From Neospora caninum Liverpool (lineage: Eukaryota; Apicomplexa; Conoidasida; Eucoccidiorida; Sarcocystidae), in NCBI RefSeq assembly GCF_000208865.1, contig NC_018393.1, positions 2,560,714-2,624,713 on the forward strand: DNA of 64,000 nt, written 5' to 3'. Every line of letters begins with the position of its first letter. The first letter of the stretch is position 1. The notes under the pieces were generated by a model. That model searched no databases. It was not told the DNA's origin and worked only from the letters and a program-made list of their open reading frames with translations. The translations under genes and the position numbers were made by a program. Positions 35,620 through 47,193 of this stretch are shown piece by piece.

Positions 35620-38600
35620 GGTGACGACAGAGAACGAGGAAACAGAGCCCAACACTACGAAGAGGTGACGCTGCGTCAGTGCGGATCCAAAAGAAGCTCG
35701 ACGCAGTCTGCCGACCGAACGGAACGAAACGTAGGAAACGCGCGGTCGGGGACGAGAGAAAAACAGAGTTTTTAGGGCGGGAAAGCAAGAAACAACCCTG
35801 CGGGAGGAGAGCGTCGAGAGGAAAGGGCTGCGATGGGGATGAGAGAGGCGAAAGAAGCGTCTGACCGATGGAGAGTGCAGTGGGAAACGTCGTGACACGT
35901 AGCACGAGAAACGTTTCGGTCTACACGCGCTGCATCCCCAAAGTTTTTCAGATCCAGTGCCCGAGCTGACTGTGCTGTGTCCTAGGGCGTACCGCAGCAA
36001 AACACAGGCAAGAACGAATCGAGTTCAACAGCGGCCGAAAAGAAGTCGCTCGGCTCTCCACTCTGTCGACGACAGTCAAATGTGTCCCGAGAAACGCACG
36101 CGCGCTGCCACATGTAGCAACTCTACTCCACGAACGAGAAACGCCTGCTTCTTTGCCGGGCGGACCGTCCCCCTGCGAGAAGGCAGGCCGTCACACTTCT
36201 ACTTTTTCGCCGAGTCTTTCTCCGGTTGCATGCGCGCACTCTGGCGCGAGACGCCTTCTCAGCCCCGCAAGCGTCCAAAGACGAGAGAAAAAAACGCGGC
36301 GGCGCCGACCGCGGGTAGCGAGCACCGATTCAAAAACACACAACCGATAGGAGATCTGACAAACGTGGAGCATCTGAGTGAAACTGTGTTTCCCAGTGGA
36401 TTCGGTGGACAGCCGGCGTCCTTTCTGCCTTTTACGCACTCGCGCCGCCTGAAATCCCTGTGCAGTACCACGAGTGGGAAATAGAGGGCCGGCCTATTTT
36501 AGGCGTTTTATCCCAGGGACGCCCAGTTTTGGGTGGAAACAGCGCAGCAGACGGCGCGTCTTTGGCAGCCAGTCGAGTTATGCACGTGCAGTTCGGTTTG
36601 CTCGCGAGAAGAAAGCCGATTGGAGAACCAACGAGGCGAAAAGAGCAGCGCCGCCGGGGAGAGAGGTCTTGCCTTATAGCCGCTCGATTCGCTTACGCAC
36701 CCGTGCACGTCGGAGGTTAGATTGAATACTGGGAAAAGTGTTGTAAACGTCGCTTGATGCTTCGCCCTTCAGCGTAGGCGGGGATATGTTCTCCCTAAAG
36801 CGGACACTCCGAGGTTGGAAAGCTGTAGACGCGCAGGCAGTGTCGTCTTTTGACATCGGAGAACGGGTGCTCGTGGTCTGGTAGGCGTGTCTAATAGGTT
36901 GGTGGATACTCCTAGTGGAGCACATGAAAGGGACGTTACGTGAGAGAAAGACGTTCCTTCTTCGCGCCTGCTGAAGGCGTTTCTACACCGAAAAAGCAGT
37001 CTAGTTCCTGGCAGCTGGTGTTCTTCCTCACTGCGGTGTAACTTCTCCGGCACAGGAAAGCGCAAGAGACAGCGCCGCCGGACGATGCAGGGAACTGCAC
37101 GGCGTCCGGTCTCGGACGTCTCGTTTGCCCAGAGATTGGCGAGACAGGATAGTCACTTCCGTCCGGTGGTAGGAAGTTACGAGGCGCTGGTCCTCCCACG
37201 CATGGTGAGGCTGGCGCGTATGCCCCGTTCAGATCTCTCGTCTCCAGACCTCTCTGCATCACAGGAGAAACCCCTCGATACTCCTGAGTCGCGCGAGAAG
37301 CTGGTGGTATCGCGGGGACAAGACACAGCCTTCGCAATACGTTCGAACCCGAAAATCCAGTGTGAAGTTTGAACGTAATGCAGCTTAGCCTTCTATGTCG
37401 CCGTGTTAATCCGTTTCATGGGAAGCGGCTGCTCTCCCCTCGTTGCCGCTGTGTACGATACGTAAGTTTAGTTGGCGAAACGTGGCTGCCCCGGAGGCTC
37501 GCGGCGTCTACCGTTGGAGGTTTTTCAGGGTACGCGATCTTCGCACGTGATGATTTCTGGCCCTTGCGTGCGGGGCCCGACGCGGCATTCGGGAACCAAT
37601 GAAACAGCGAAGGATTTTCTGCTGGACACGGGGTCAAGGAAGCGGGCGAAAACAAACCGTTTGTCGCTGTCTTGCTGCGCTCTGCACAAACAAAAGGTTC
37701 CATGATGCAACCTCGCACAACACCTAAACGTACTGTGCGCGGTCAGCTCCAGAGAGACTTGGGAAAAGTTCGCTTTTCGATACAATCCATGCTCGGACAC
37801 CCATGACTGGCATCCGTCTTCTCGCTTAATATTTCCACTTTGACGTTCCTCCCGCATGCGGCAGGTTTGAAGCCGAGATCCGAAAACACGGCCTGCCGAG
37901 CTCTCTCCTGCGACAACCTTCCAAACACCTGCCGCATGGCTGCGCCAAGAGACCCCAATTACATGAACTCTGCTATGCCTTTCGCTGTTGTCTCTCTTCA
38001 TCAGCAACGCATCGCCGACAAAAGAGGACCGCCGCCAGCTTTTTTTTTGCTGGTGCTCCGTGGGCTGAACACTGCGCGAGACCCGAGGAAACACCCTTGC
38101 TTTTTTCTTCGCGCTTTCCGCTGTACTTCTGCCTGCTGCGCTCCTAGTGCGCCCTCGTGACAAACATTTCTCTCCTCACCCCCCTTAGCAGTGAATACCT
38201 TCTCCGCAGAGGAGAAGGAACTGCCTCACTGATCCGAACTCAATGTCCAGTCGTGCCGTCCTCCCATCGTAGATCTACGAAAGGCAGCCTCCGCGTGACA
38301 CGCAGGGAGAGGGCGTTCGACTGACTCTTCGGACCGTTTTCTTGCCAATTGCCGCCGAAGTTCTTAGCTTCGAACGTGATCGGTCGCTTTTCCAGCCGGC
38401 GAGCTATCAACGGCCTCGCATTCCCTCCTGGCGAAGCCCCAGAGGAACCAAGCGTTTTTGTGGTCTACTGTGTTTGAACACCTGCTTCGACGAACTTCAG
38501 GCTTTCCTTGCCAGAGAACGCACTATTTAGCTTGCTTGTCTGTGCCTTCTAAGAATAATTCAAAATTTTTTTTCTCGATATCGAGATTAACTTAGGAACG

Positions 38601-38638
38601 AGACGCCGGGTTGATAAGGTTGCCCACCCAAAGGCCAG
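35620..38638. other. 5' flank of MPP alpha and spacer to tRNA-Gly
   Basis: Presumed promoter and 5' UTR of MPP alpha on the left. The rest, especially 36500-38600, has neither microsatellites nor long pyrimidine tracts and no frame that looks coding. Confidence 0.6.
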
Positions 38639-38709
38639 GCGTTTGTGGTCTAGTGGTAGAATACCTCGTTGCCATCGAGGTGACCCGGGTTCGATTCCCG
38701 GCAAACGCA
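38639..38709 (+). tRNA. tRNA-Gly (anticodon GCC)
   Basis: A 71-base cloverleaf. The acceptor stem GCGTTTG (38639-38645) pairs with CAAACGC (38702-38708), with discriminator A. The D arm is GTCTAGTGGTAGAAT (A box TGGTCTAGTGG). The anticodon stem CCTCG/CGAGG closes the loop TTGCCAT, anticodon GCC. The T arm is CCGGG-TTCGATT-CCCGG, containing the B box GGTTCGATTCC. There is no intron. T-runs follow from about 38718, as expected for a polymerase III terminator. It is isolated, with no neighbouring tRNA. Confidence 0.97.
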
Positions 38710-40215
38710 CTGCTGTTCACTTTTGTTTTTGCTAAATAAAGGTTACAAACAATTCTTTTGGATCGATTTGCCGGTGCCCCGCTGGAGCTCCATCTGTTTC
38801 CCGCAGCCGTCCAACGCAGTTTTAAAAATCTCCTTGTGAGGGTCGATCGCGCCAGAGTGCCTCTCTTATCGCGCCGCGCTCTCCTTTCTCTTCTGCCGGC
38901 GAAAACACACGCAAAATGCAAGCTTCCTCGCACCTGCCGACTGGTTTTCCTTCTCACGCCTCTGCCTGGCTCTGTGTCTTTCCCTCCTCTCTCTGCTCCG
39001 AGCTTTTCCGTCGTTTTCTCTTCTCTTCCATCGGGGCGCTTCCTTCGCTCGGTTCGTCTGGTACACACGTCAAGGTAGACTCGGAAAAGAGCGAGGAAAG
39101 AGTAGAGCCACAAGTTGCATCTTCCCGTTTTCCGCGGGACTGAAAGAGCGAGGGGAAATGACGTCCACGAGGACAATTTCCCTCTCGACTTGCGAGCTGC
39201 GTCCGCTGGGCGACCTGACAATCTTCCGCCTCGCCCCCCCCCGTTGACCCCACAAACGAAAATCGTCCTCTGTGGCAAAACCTTCTGGATGCAGCCGCTG
39301 TCTCAGATGCACACGCGGTCTCACATGCACACGCGGTCTCAGATGCACACGCGTGAATACGTTCTCGCACGCACCGGCCTGCCTGTGTTTCGAACCTACG
39401 GCGACATCGGCATTCTGAAGTCTCCAACGGTCGACAAATGTTTCTCTGTGTCTATACTTATACATACACACATATGTGTAGAGGAAGCAAGACACCCCTG
39501 TACAAATCTGATAAAACCAGAGTATCTAGCACTTTCTCGCTAGTTGTGTCAGCATATATCTGTAGCTATGTATTTATGCATATATGTATTTATATGTAGG
39601 ATGCCCAGGGATGGGCTGCTAGCTATCTCCTCGATATACACATGCTTTGTAAATATATCCTCAAGATACACTGCCTGGCTGACCCGTGCATAGGAACTAT
39701 ACGCATTCGTGTACACATAAACGTAGGTAGGCTCGGCGGCCTCTTCAAACTTCGGAGTGTCTCGACGATAAACATTGAGGCTGCGAGAACTCGCGAGACA
39801 CTTTGAAGGCGTCGACAGCGTCGCTAAGGCAGAGAACATGAACGCGACAGACGAAGTGTTGATGGACACAGACCACGGGTTTGTTTTGGAGACTGGCGAC
39901 TTCCCTCAAGCCCCCAGATACACCCCAGAACCTCGCTTTTCACCAGAAACCCCGCGGAGCTGCATGCACGCAGGCTCTCTCTTATTATCTTCGCGCGTTT
40001 CGCGCTGAAACAACGACAAGCACTGCGTTCTTCTCTCTCTCCTTTTGGCCTCGAAATACCTGTTCCGCACAAACCCACGGAGAGACGAGAGAAATGAGGC
40101 AAGACAGAGAGAGGAGACAAAGGGCGAGAGGAGAACGAAGGCGAAAGGCGACAAGAAGAGATGGAGAGACAGGCGACCCGCCAAGGATCCTCTGCCTGCT
40201 GCACACTATTCTGTC
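38710..40215. other. Intergenic region between tRNA-Gly and ATP10-like gene
   Basis: 3' flank of the ATP10-like gene. It contains an 18-base triple repeat at 39301-39353 and T/A-rich stretches at 39550-39720. Frames here overlap the repeat or the tRNA and look non-coding. Confidence 0.6.
39301..39353. repeat. 18-base tandem repeat, three copies
   Basis: Unit TCTCAGATGCACACGCGG at 39301-39318, 39319-39336 (one change) and 39337-39353. It lies between genes. Confidence 0.95.
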
Positions 40216-41412
40216 TCAACTTTTCGTTTCCTCCCGCTGGGTAAGGAGGGGAACCCTTCGCTCTTCGATTGAACTCTCGCCATTCAGTGTGTTTGCCTCG
40301 ATGCCGTAAGGCTCTGCTGTCTCGAGACCTAAGAGTCGGCGTATTTCCGTGGCGGCGAACGCCTTATCTTCGGAGAAGCGCTCATGTTCGCACCACTGAA
40401 TTTTGTTTTTCTCGTCCACGAGAAAGAGGTACGGCCTCTGGCAGTCTGGTAGACAGGCGCTGGCGAGGAAGGCTCGCCGATCTACATACGCGAAGAACGT
40501 CGACGACAACAGACGGCGAAACTCCCGTTCATCTGCCTCGGTTGAATCTGCAGTTTCGCCGCTCTCCGCCGTCTCCGTTGCGGCCTGGAGAGAAGACGAC
40601 GCGAGCGGCGGAGACCGCGGCGCACTGCATGCGGAATGTGCGCGAGAAAGGGAAGAGGAAGGAGCTGGGGAAGCGGCGAGCGAATCAGGAAAAAGCAGGA
40701 GTCGCCACCGCTCTTCCAAGTACCACCGAAAGAGACGGGCAGAGCGACTTCTGAAGAACAGGACAGCAGCGAGAAACACGAGGTGAGAGGAGCGAAGAAG
40801 GAGGAGACAGAACAGCCGAATAAGAGGCAGGGAAAAAGATAAGCAAGTCAAACGGAAAGGGAAGGACGAAGAACAGAGAGAAGAGGGATCGAGAGAAATG
40901 CAGCTTCTTTTTCCCGAATGTTTCTCGTTTCGCGCCTCCTGCCGCTCTTTATCCGCTTCGAGCGTCTTCTCGCATCCGCGCTCTTCCGTCTCTCCATCTG
41001 CTGCTCTCTCTCCTCGTCTTCCTGTCTCTACCTATTTCTCTCCTCGATCGCTTTCTCTCCCTTTCTCCACGCCTGTGTCTCCTTCCTTCTCTGCTTCCCT
41101 CTTTCCTCCTCTCCTCCTCTCTTTCTCTCCCTTTCTTCACGCCTGTGTCTCCCTCCTCCTCTGCTTCCCTCTTTCCTCCTCTCCTCCTCTCTTTCCTCCT
41201 CTCCTTCTCTCTTTCTCTCGTTCTCTTTCTGTTTCTATCCTTTTCTCACCGGACGACGATTCGGTACGTCTGGAGAGCGTCTGGGGTCTCTGGGTGTTTC
41301 TCTGCGAATTGCCTCTGAAGCGCCTCGACCGTCGGACACCAGGATTTTAGTTCCTCGTGAGTTCTTCGGTTGAAGGCGAGAAGGATGAGTTTGAGAGCGC
41401 CTGGTAGGTGGT
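40216..41412 (-). CDS. ATP10-like mitochondrial F1Fo ATP synthase assembly factor, C-terminal exons (5' incomplete)
   Basis: Two exons are clear, 41412-41250 and 40750-40216, joining in frame to give 231 residues ending at the TGA at 40216. The first holds GALKLILLAFNRRTHEELKSW; the second holds VVRSRSARLFRWYLEERW, then REFRRLLSSTFFAYVDRRAFLASACLPD, then RPYLFLVDEKNKIQWCEHERF with AATEIRRLLG. A hydrophobic strand, a helix, and the PYLFLVD..KIQW end resemble the thioredoxin-like ATP10 family, which helps assemble subunit 6 of the mitochondrial ATP synthase. A Ser/Ala/Glu insert of about 50 residues splits the second exon. The first exon(s) were not resolved. One candidate ends at a GTGAGC donor near 42160 (REVALTALGFLERPRFLRRLGTK), but its link to 41412 is missing. 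Family call is moderate. Confidence 0.6.
41051..41190. repeat. 70-base tandem duplication in intron
   Basis: CTTTCTCTCCCTTTCTCCAC... at 41051 recurs with small changes at 41121, in the pyrimidine-rich intron between the two ATP10-like exons. Confidence 0.85.
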
Positions 41413-42714
41413 CTGGAAGCAAGAGAGAAGTCTTTGGCTGCCCGAGTGAGTGACCGCATATCGACGGAAAAGAGCGGAAGACGATCGGCACCGCAGCCCC
41501 AAAGTGGAGATGCGCCATCCAGGACCATTTGCAGAAAACAGCCACGACGACGGGAACGCGCGACAAAACGTCCGTGCACACGCGAGCACGGAGCACGGAA
41601 AATCCGCAAAGTTGAACAAAGAGAAAAGTGGAACGGGGCAGAAAGTCAGGGCACCAGCGACAAACCCTGCGGTAGAGACAGCGGGGCTGCAGTGAACGCT
41701 TGTCAAGATCCCTATATCGAGTTCGCTCACGGCGTATGGAAGACGCGCCGAGAGAACGGGCGTATATGAGTTCGCGGGGAAGATGAGAGCGACGCGAATT
41801 CGAAAAAGAGTCCCTGGCGGTTACGCAGAGAGACCAGAGAGTCCGAGAGTCGCAGAGAGACTGTGAGAGAGGAAGAAGGCGGTCGCCAGGGAGACACAGA
41901 AGCCGAGACCGAAGGAGATAGCGCGCAGACACAGGGGAAACAAAGAAGGGAACCGGAGGAAGAGAAGCCGGGTGTCTTGAGATCCCACGAAAGAAAGCAT
42001 CGAGTAAGCCATGACGATGGCGCGCAGGCCACAGACGGGGCAGTACGCAGCGGCCAGCTAAGGCACGCGGAACAGCACACGGGGGAAACGCGGGGAGAGA
42101 TCGACGAAGCGCGAAAGAAGTGTATTTCCAAGAGAAGGAACTGACACCAGCTCACTTTGGTTCCAAGCCTTCGCAAAAAACGCGGCCTCTCAAGAAATCC
42201 GAGAGCTGTCAGCGCGACCTCCCTGCTGCTGTCGCGCGTGCTGTGTTCACGTGTAGATACAGCCGAAACACACACATGCGCGCGTGCACACTTTTTCCCG
42301 TGCATGCGCCTTTAGCTTTTCCGCCGGCGAGTTTCGCCTTTTTCTCGTTCCCAGTTTCACGCTCAGTCTTGCCAATCCGTTCCGACAGAGATCCCGCGCC
42401 GCTCTTTGCTCGTTTTTCCCGCCAAGAGGCTCTCGACCGTCCGCGCCGGATTCGTTTCAACAGGTGTCTGTGTCTTGACAGCAGTTTTGAGGCAGTTTCC
42501 GCATGGACTAGGGTCTGCAGGTTCACGACCTTTCACTTTTTCGGGGCTGGGGAAAAACCCGGGCTGAGAGCGCTCACACGTTTCTGCTTTTCGTTTTTTC
42601 GCGTGCTTCTTCCCGGTTTAGTCCCTGGATGCTTTTTTTCTTCTCTCGCTTCCGCGCACGTTTCTTCCGCTTTTGCTTCCCCTCAAATCCGCTTCCTCTA
42701 GTCTCCTCTTCAAG
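41413..42714. other. Divergent region between ATP10-like gene and RlmN-like gene
   Basis: Contains the unresolved 5' exon(s) of the ATP10-like gene on the minus strand and the promoter/5' UTR of the RlmN-like gene on the plus strand. Confidence 0.5.
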
Positions 42715-45700
42715 ATGCAGCTTCTCGCAGCTCTGCATGCCGCAGAGAGGTCCGTGGAGGGCGCGCTCTCGCTGTCTTTTCCTGTTTCCGCTGGTATCCG
42801 ACGCGTTTTCCCTCGGCCTCGCCGCACCGACAGGAGACGCATATCTCTTTTCTCTTCTCAGCCAATGCGGTGGCGATCATTCCCGTCCAGCGAAACGCCC
42901 TCCTGCCGCTTAGACGCCTCTGTGCCGTGTCTCTCTTGCTCTTCTTCTTGTTCGCCTTGTTCTTGTTCTTATTCTCCCTGTTCTGCGACTTGTTCTCCTG
43001 CTTGTTACCGTTGTTCTTCCTCTTGTTCTCCATGTTCTTCTTGTTCTCCATGTTCTTCTTGGTCTCCTTCGTGTTTGTCATTCTCTTCCCCTTCGCCCTT
43101 TTCCGTCACTTCTTCTACTTCTCGTTCTTCTTCCTTTCTGCGTTCCCCAGAGGACGTTTCCGCGTCGTCGAGAACCAGCCGGCATCGTCTCTCCTCGTCT
43201 TCCCCCCTCCGTGCTGCTCACTCTTCCCGCTCTTTTTCCGCCATTCCGCTCTCTCCGATTTTTCCCCTCTCTGGGCGATTTTTCGCTTCTTCGTGTATTC
43301 CTTCCCGCTCTTCCCCCGCCTTTTCGTCTTCTCGCGCGGACGCCTCATCTGTCTCTTCTTCCTCCTCGTCTTCTTCCTCGGTCTCTACTGCTTTTCCCCC
43401 GACGTCGTCTCCGCGCCTGCGTCACATTCAGGCGCTCTTGGTGGAGGGGAACTTTGAGCATTTTCGCTACAAGCAAATCCTTGAGCAGGTTTACCGCCCC
43501 GCGCTTCGCCAAGGAAAAGCATCGTCTTCTCTCCAGTCGTCAGTCGCAGATTCTTGTTCTCTCTCGCGCATGCAAAGCTTGGGCCGCCCTCTTCTCGCCG
43601 CTCTCTCCGATCTGTTTGATCGCCTGTACGGCAACGGCAGGCAGCACAAAAGCGAGACGCACGAGCAGAGTGCAGCGAAAACGGAAGAATCCAGCGACGA
43701 AGCACGAGTCGGTGAAGTCGGTGGGGACGAACCAAAAAGACATAGAGAAGAAAGCCGCGACCGGCAGGCGACGGGAGAGGGAACAGGGAGACGTGGATCA
43801 ACAGCCAGCTTTCTGAGTCTGGAGGCGCTACAGGAATCCACCGACAAGCATGCTCGGAAGGTTCTCTTTCGGTGTCGGCCAGACGACGCGCGAGTCGAGG
43901 CAGTCGCTCTCGCCTTCCCGAATCATGTCTCTCTGTGCATCTCTTCTCAGGTATCCTGGCCAGCCCATCACAGTCGTATATAAGCACCCCTCTTTGCAGA
44001 TGCATGCACGCAGATGCTAATACACAAATGCATATCTACCTATTAAAATTTACCTATATATATATATATATATATTCATCTCGTTAGTCGTAATTAGGGA
44101 GATATGCATGCGCAGGTGTAGTGTCTCTTTTTGGAAATCGGCCGCGGTGTCTATGCTTTGAGGTCTGCTCGTTGCTTGATCCCTGGGCGTCTTTGTGTAC
44201 TTTTCGCCTGTCTCCTTTTACGTCTTTTTCTAACGCCCCTGCGGGGCATCCTTTTCCTAAACGCACCAACGGAACCTTCTGCAGAATGTCCTAAACGGAA
44301 TGTGACGATTCGCGGCTCTGCCGACGGTACAGGGTGGAGCCTTCTGCAGTTGGCCTTCCCGAAGGCTTTCCGCCGTAAGCGCCGCTTTTGAGAGATGAGG
44401 CGTTTTCTCTTTAGAGTTTTTGTCTGGAAGCCGCGGCACGCAGCAAGTCTTCCGGTTCACTTCTTGGCGCTGTTGTTGCCTCGTGTGCTTTATCTGTCTC
44501 TCCTTCGGCCGACGCGTCGACGCACAGGCAGGTTGCGCATTCAACTGCAGCTTCTGCTCCGTCGGTAAGTAGCTCTGCCGGGTGTATCGGCCGTCGCTTT
44601 GCAAATCTCGATTCCCACTTCGCTCATTCTCCAGCGTCGCCTCTGTCTCTCACTGCCTCTTCCAAGTCGTGTGTTCCTCTCGACTTTCATTCGTATCTCC
44701 CGTCCTCGCGTTCTTGGTCCTCGTCGCCTCCTGCGCTCTGCTGGCCTTTCGGTTTGGAGCCGCGTTTGTCTTTTTGCCGACTGGCGTCTGTTTTTCTCAG
44801 GAAAATCCGGATTTCTTCGCCAGCTTTCGGCCGATGAAATCACCGACCAAGTGCTCTTCTTTCTCCGGCAGGGGATCAAAATCGACTCCGTTTCTCTCAT
44901 GGGTAAAAGCAGGCTTCAAAAACGCGATTTGGGCACTCTGTACCCCGACGTCGCTTCTGCCACACAACTATACTTTTCAATTTCTATCCCCATCGAAGCC
45001 TACATTTCTGTCTGTATGTCGATCTGTTCTCTATTTATATCTGCAACCGTGTCTGTGCTTGGACGTACATAGAAATGCATTTGTACACAAGTCTGCATAT
45101 ATATATATATATTTGTGTGTGTACGTGAGTGTGTTCGCGGATATGTCTATGGGTTTGTTTGTGTGTATAAATGTGTGCATTTGTGTGCACGAGTATGGTT
45201 CTCCTGCTTTACAGTTTCTGTACATTCCCATCTGTGTGCCGAGGTGGTTTTCCGCCGGCCGCGGTGTGTTCCTGAAAATCATTTGCATCTTGTTCGTCTT
45301 TGCGAATGACTGAAACAAATCGTGCTTTCTTCGCGGGTTGTGCGCTTCCCGCATGCACATCCAACGTTTCAACGTGATCGCGGCAGGTTTATACACGAAA
45401 AAGGTGGGGGCATTCTCAACTGCCCTCCGGGATACTCGCCAATACGAATGCCTTTAAACTGAAACAAAGACACATCCGGATGATTCTGGAATCTCGAGTG
45501 TACACACACACACGTAGATCTGTTACAGGGCGTCCAGTACACCGATGGAGTCTAGGCGGGCGTTTTGAAGTCCTGTGCGTGCCTCCGCGCGTTCTACCGT
45601 TCTATACCCTTTCGCTCCATGTGTACCCCGATTTGCATATGGACTTAGTCCGCGCTGCCTTCTTTGTCTGAAACGCCCTGGCGCTGTTTTTTTTCAGGAA

Positions 45701-46041
45701 TGGGCGAGCCGCTGGCGAATCCCAAGGTGTTCGACGCACTCCGCATTCTAACGGATCCTCTGCTGTTTAACTTCAGCGCACGCAAGCTGGCTGTGTCCAC
45801 TCTCGGCGTTCTTCCCGGCATTAAGAAACTCACTGAGGAGCATCCGCAGGTGCGTCTGCGCGGCGGACGCTCGCTGCGAGGAAACACAGTGGAACGCGCC
45901 GACTTGTGCAACACTGGAAACGTCCGAAACCGCTCAGGTCCGGTCACACTGCGGTTCTCTCTGCCTCTGCATTTGCTTCTCTCTCAGGTGAACTTGGCAT
46001 TCTCGCTTCACTCGCCATTTCCTGAAGAGCGGAACCTCCTC
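42715..46041 (+). CDS. RlmN/Cfr-family radical-SAM RNA methyltransferase, 3' end lost at gap
   Basis: Five exons join in frame: 42715-43950, 44528-44564, 44801-44902, 45698-45849 and 45988-46041, giving 527 residues so far. A further GTGAGT donor follows at 46042, so more exons exist beyond. After a Ser/Cys/Pro-rich N-terminus come [20 protein letters not shown] (RlmN N-domain) and VSLCISSQ. The 37-base exon 2 carries the radical-SAM cluster motif C-x3-C-x2-C ([13 protein letters not shown], Cys 415, 419, 422). Then come [18 protein letters not shown], the SAM-binding [37 protein letters not shown] and [18 protein letters not shown]. Family role: C2 methylation of adenosine in 23S rRNA (A2503) and some tRNAs. 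In a eukaryote an organellar site is likely; the N-terminus does not decide which. The C-terminal catalytic Cys region is not in the window. Confidence 0.85.
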
Positions 46042-46147
46042 GTGAGTCTTCCATAGGCGTGTGGCTCTTCTCGCACGCGCGTCGTTTCACCTCTCCTGCA
46101 ATGCAGAGTCCCAGACACGTGTGCGTGCGGTGCAGTACATGCGAGCT

Positions 46148-46317
46148 CATATATAAATATATATATTTATATATATTTATATATTTATATATATTTATAT
46201 ATTTATATATATTTATATATTTATATATATTTATATATATTTATATATATTTATATATATAAATATATTTATATATATTTATATATTTATATATATTTAT
46301 ATATATAAATATATATT

Positions 46318-46350
<33 letters not shown>

Positions 46351-46352
46351 TT
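46148..46352. repeat. TATATTTATA-type AT microsatellite
   Basis: About 200 bases of only A and T, with ATATATTT units and pure AT runs, in an intron of the RlmN-like gene 190 bases before the N gap. It can form hairpins and likely contributed to the assembly break. Confidence 0.95.
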
Positions 46353-46542
46353 ATGAGCACACATGTATTGGGATGCACTCACGAGTCCGTGGCAGTAGTA
46401 GCGGGGCATATAGGTAAGGATGAAGCTAGGAAAACGTATTTCTTTAGCTTCCATCCACCATGAGAATCGTCGATGTCCTCATATGGCCACTGTATCAAGA
46501 ATTTTGCCGCATTCATTCCCCCTCGTGTTCACTCGGTACCGG

Positions 46543-46642
46543 NNNNNNNNNNNNNNNNNNNNNNNNNNNNNNNNNNNNNNNNNNNNNNNNNNNNNNNNNN
46601 NNNNNNNNNNNNNNNNNNNNNNNNNNNNNNNNNNNNNNNNNN
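46543..46642. other. Assembly gap of 100 N
   Basis: Exactly 100 N, the usual placeholder for a gap of unknown size. It lies inside the RlmN-like gene after its fifth recognised exon and directly abuts the left inverted-repeat arm. Confidence 0.99.
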
Positions 46643-47193
46643 TAAGCATATGGTGGGCAGAATGGAGAAATTGATCGAGTGCCTGGCCACACTCGTGTGC
46701 GGGTTGAATCGAGGTGTCAGGGCGTGTTGTGTCTGAAGGACGATGTGAGAGATAGCAGGAGGGTCCTCATCTTTTGGACTAGAGACTTGTTTGGTCCAGG
46801 ACGATGTTTGGTCAAGTACGGCGTATGGTTGAGCAAGAGAGTTGCACAATGACTCCGATAGCTCTGCATTTGATGCCTTTGTTGATGGACTCTGTTGTCC
46901 TGCTTCCGGACGGACTACGCACGAATTAAACATTGAGGTCTTTTCAATAATTGTAGGATGAGAAACCAAAGATTGGGACCGATGCGCATGTGTTTCCCGG
47001 AGACCATATGAAAGTCCACGTTCCCGCGGGATCCAGCATACGGAAGGGAAAACGGAGTGCGCCATTTTGCCTGGGGATCTTTCTTTGCCTTTCCTTGTTA
47101 TTTGGACACTAAGTTCTCTGTTGTGTCCCCGTACTTTTTCGCGGGGCAAGCCCTTCTAGAAGGCCGCGCATGCGCCTTTGGCTCATACGGTCT
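46643..47193 (-). repeat. Left arm of 551-bp inverted repeat
   Basis: Reverse complement of 59072-59622. The translations of the two copies agree over about 168 consecutive residues, and the arms are equal in length, so identity is close to complete. The match runs right up to the gap on the left and fades at 47193 (a few more similar bases follow, then none). The arm is open in one frame but shows no recognisable domain. Confidence 0.92.

Noticed and set aside
38592..39278. Minus-strand frame of 228 codons
   Set aside because: Runs through the antisense of the tRNA-Gly gene and has no motif; a chance frame.
39301..39353. Possible CRISPR array from three 18-base repeats
   Set aside because: Units are directly adjacent with no spacers, and the host is a eukaryote; a simple tandem repeat.
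46543..46642. Run of X in translated frames
   Set aside because: Produced by the N placeholder; not sequence.
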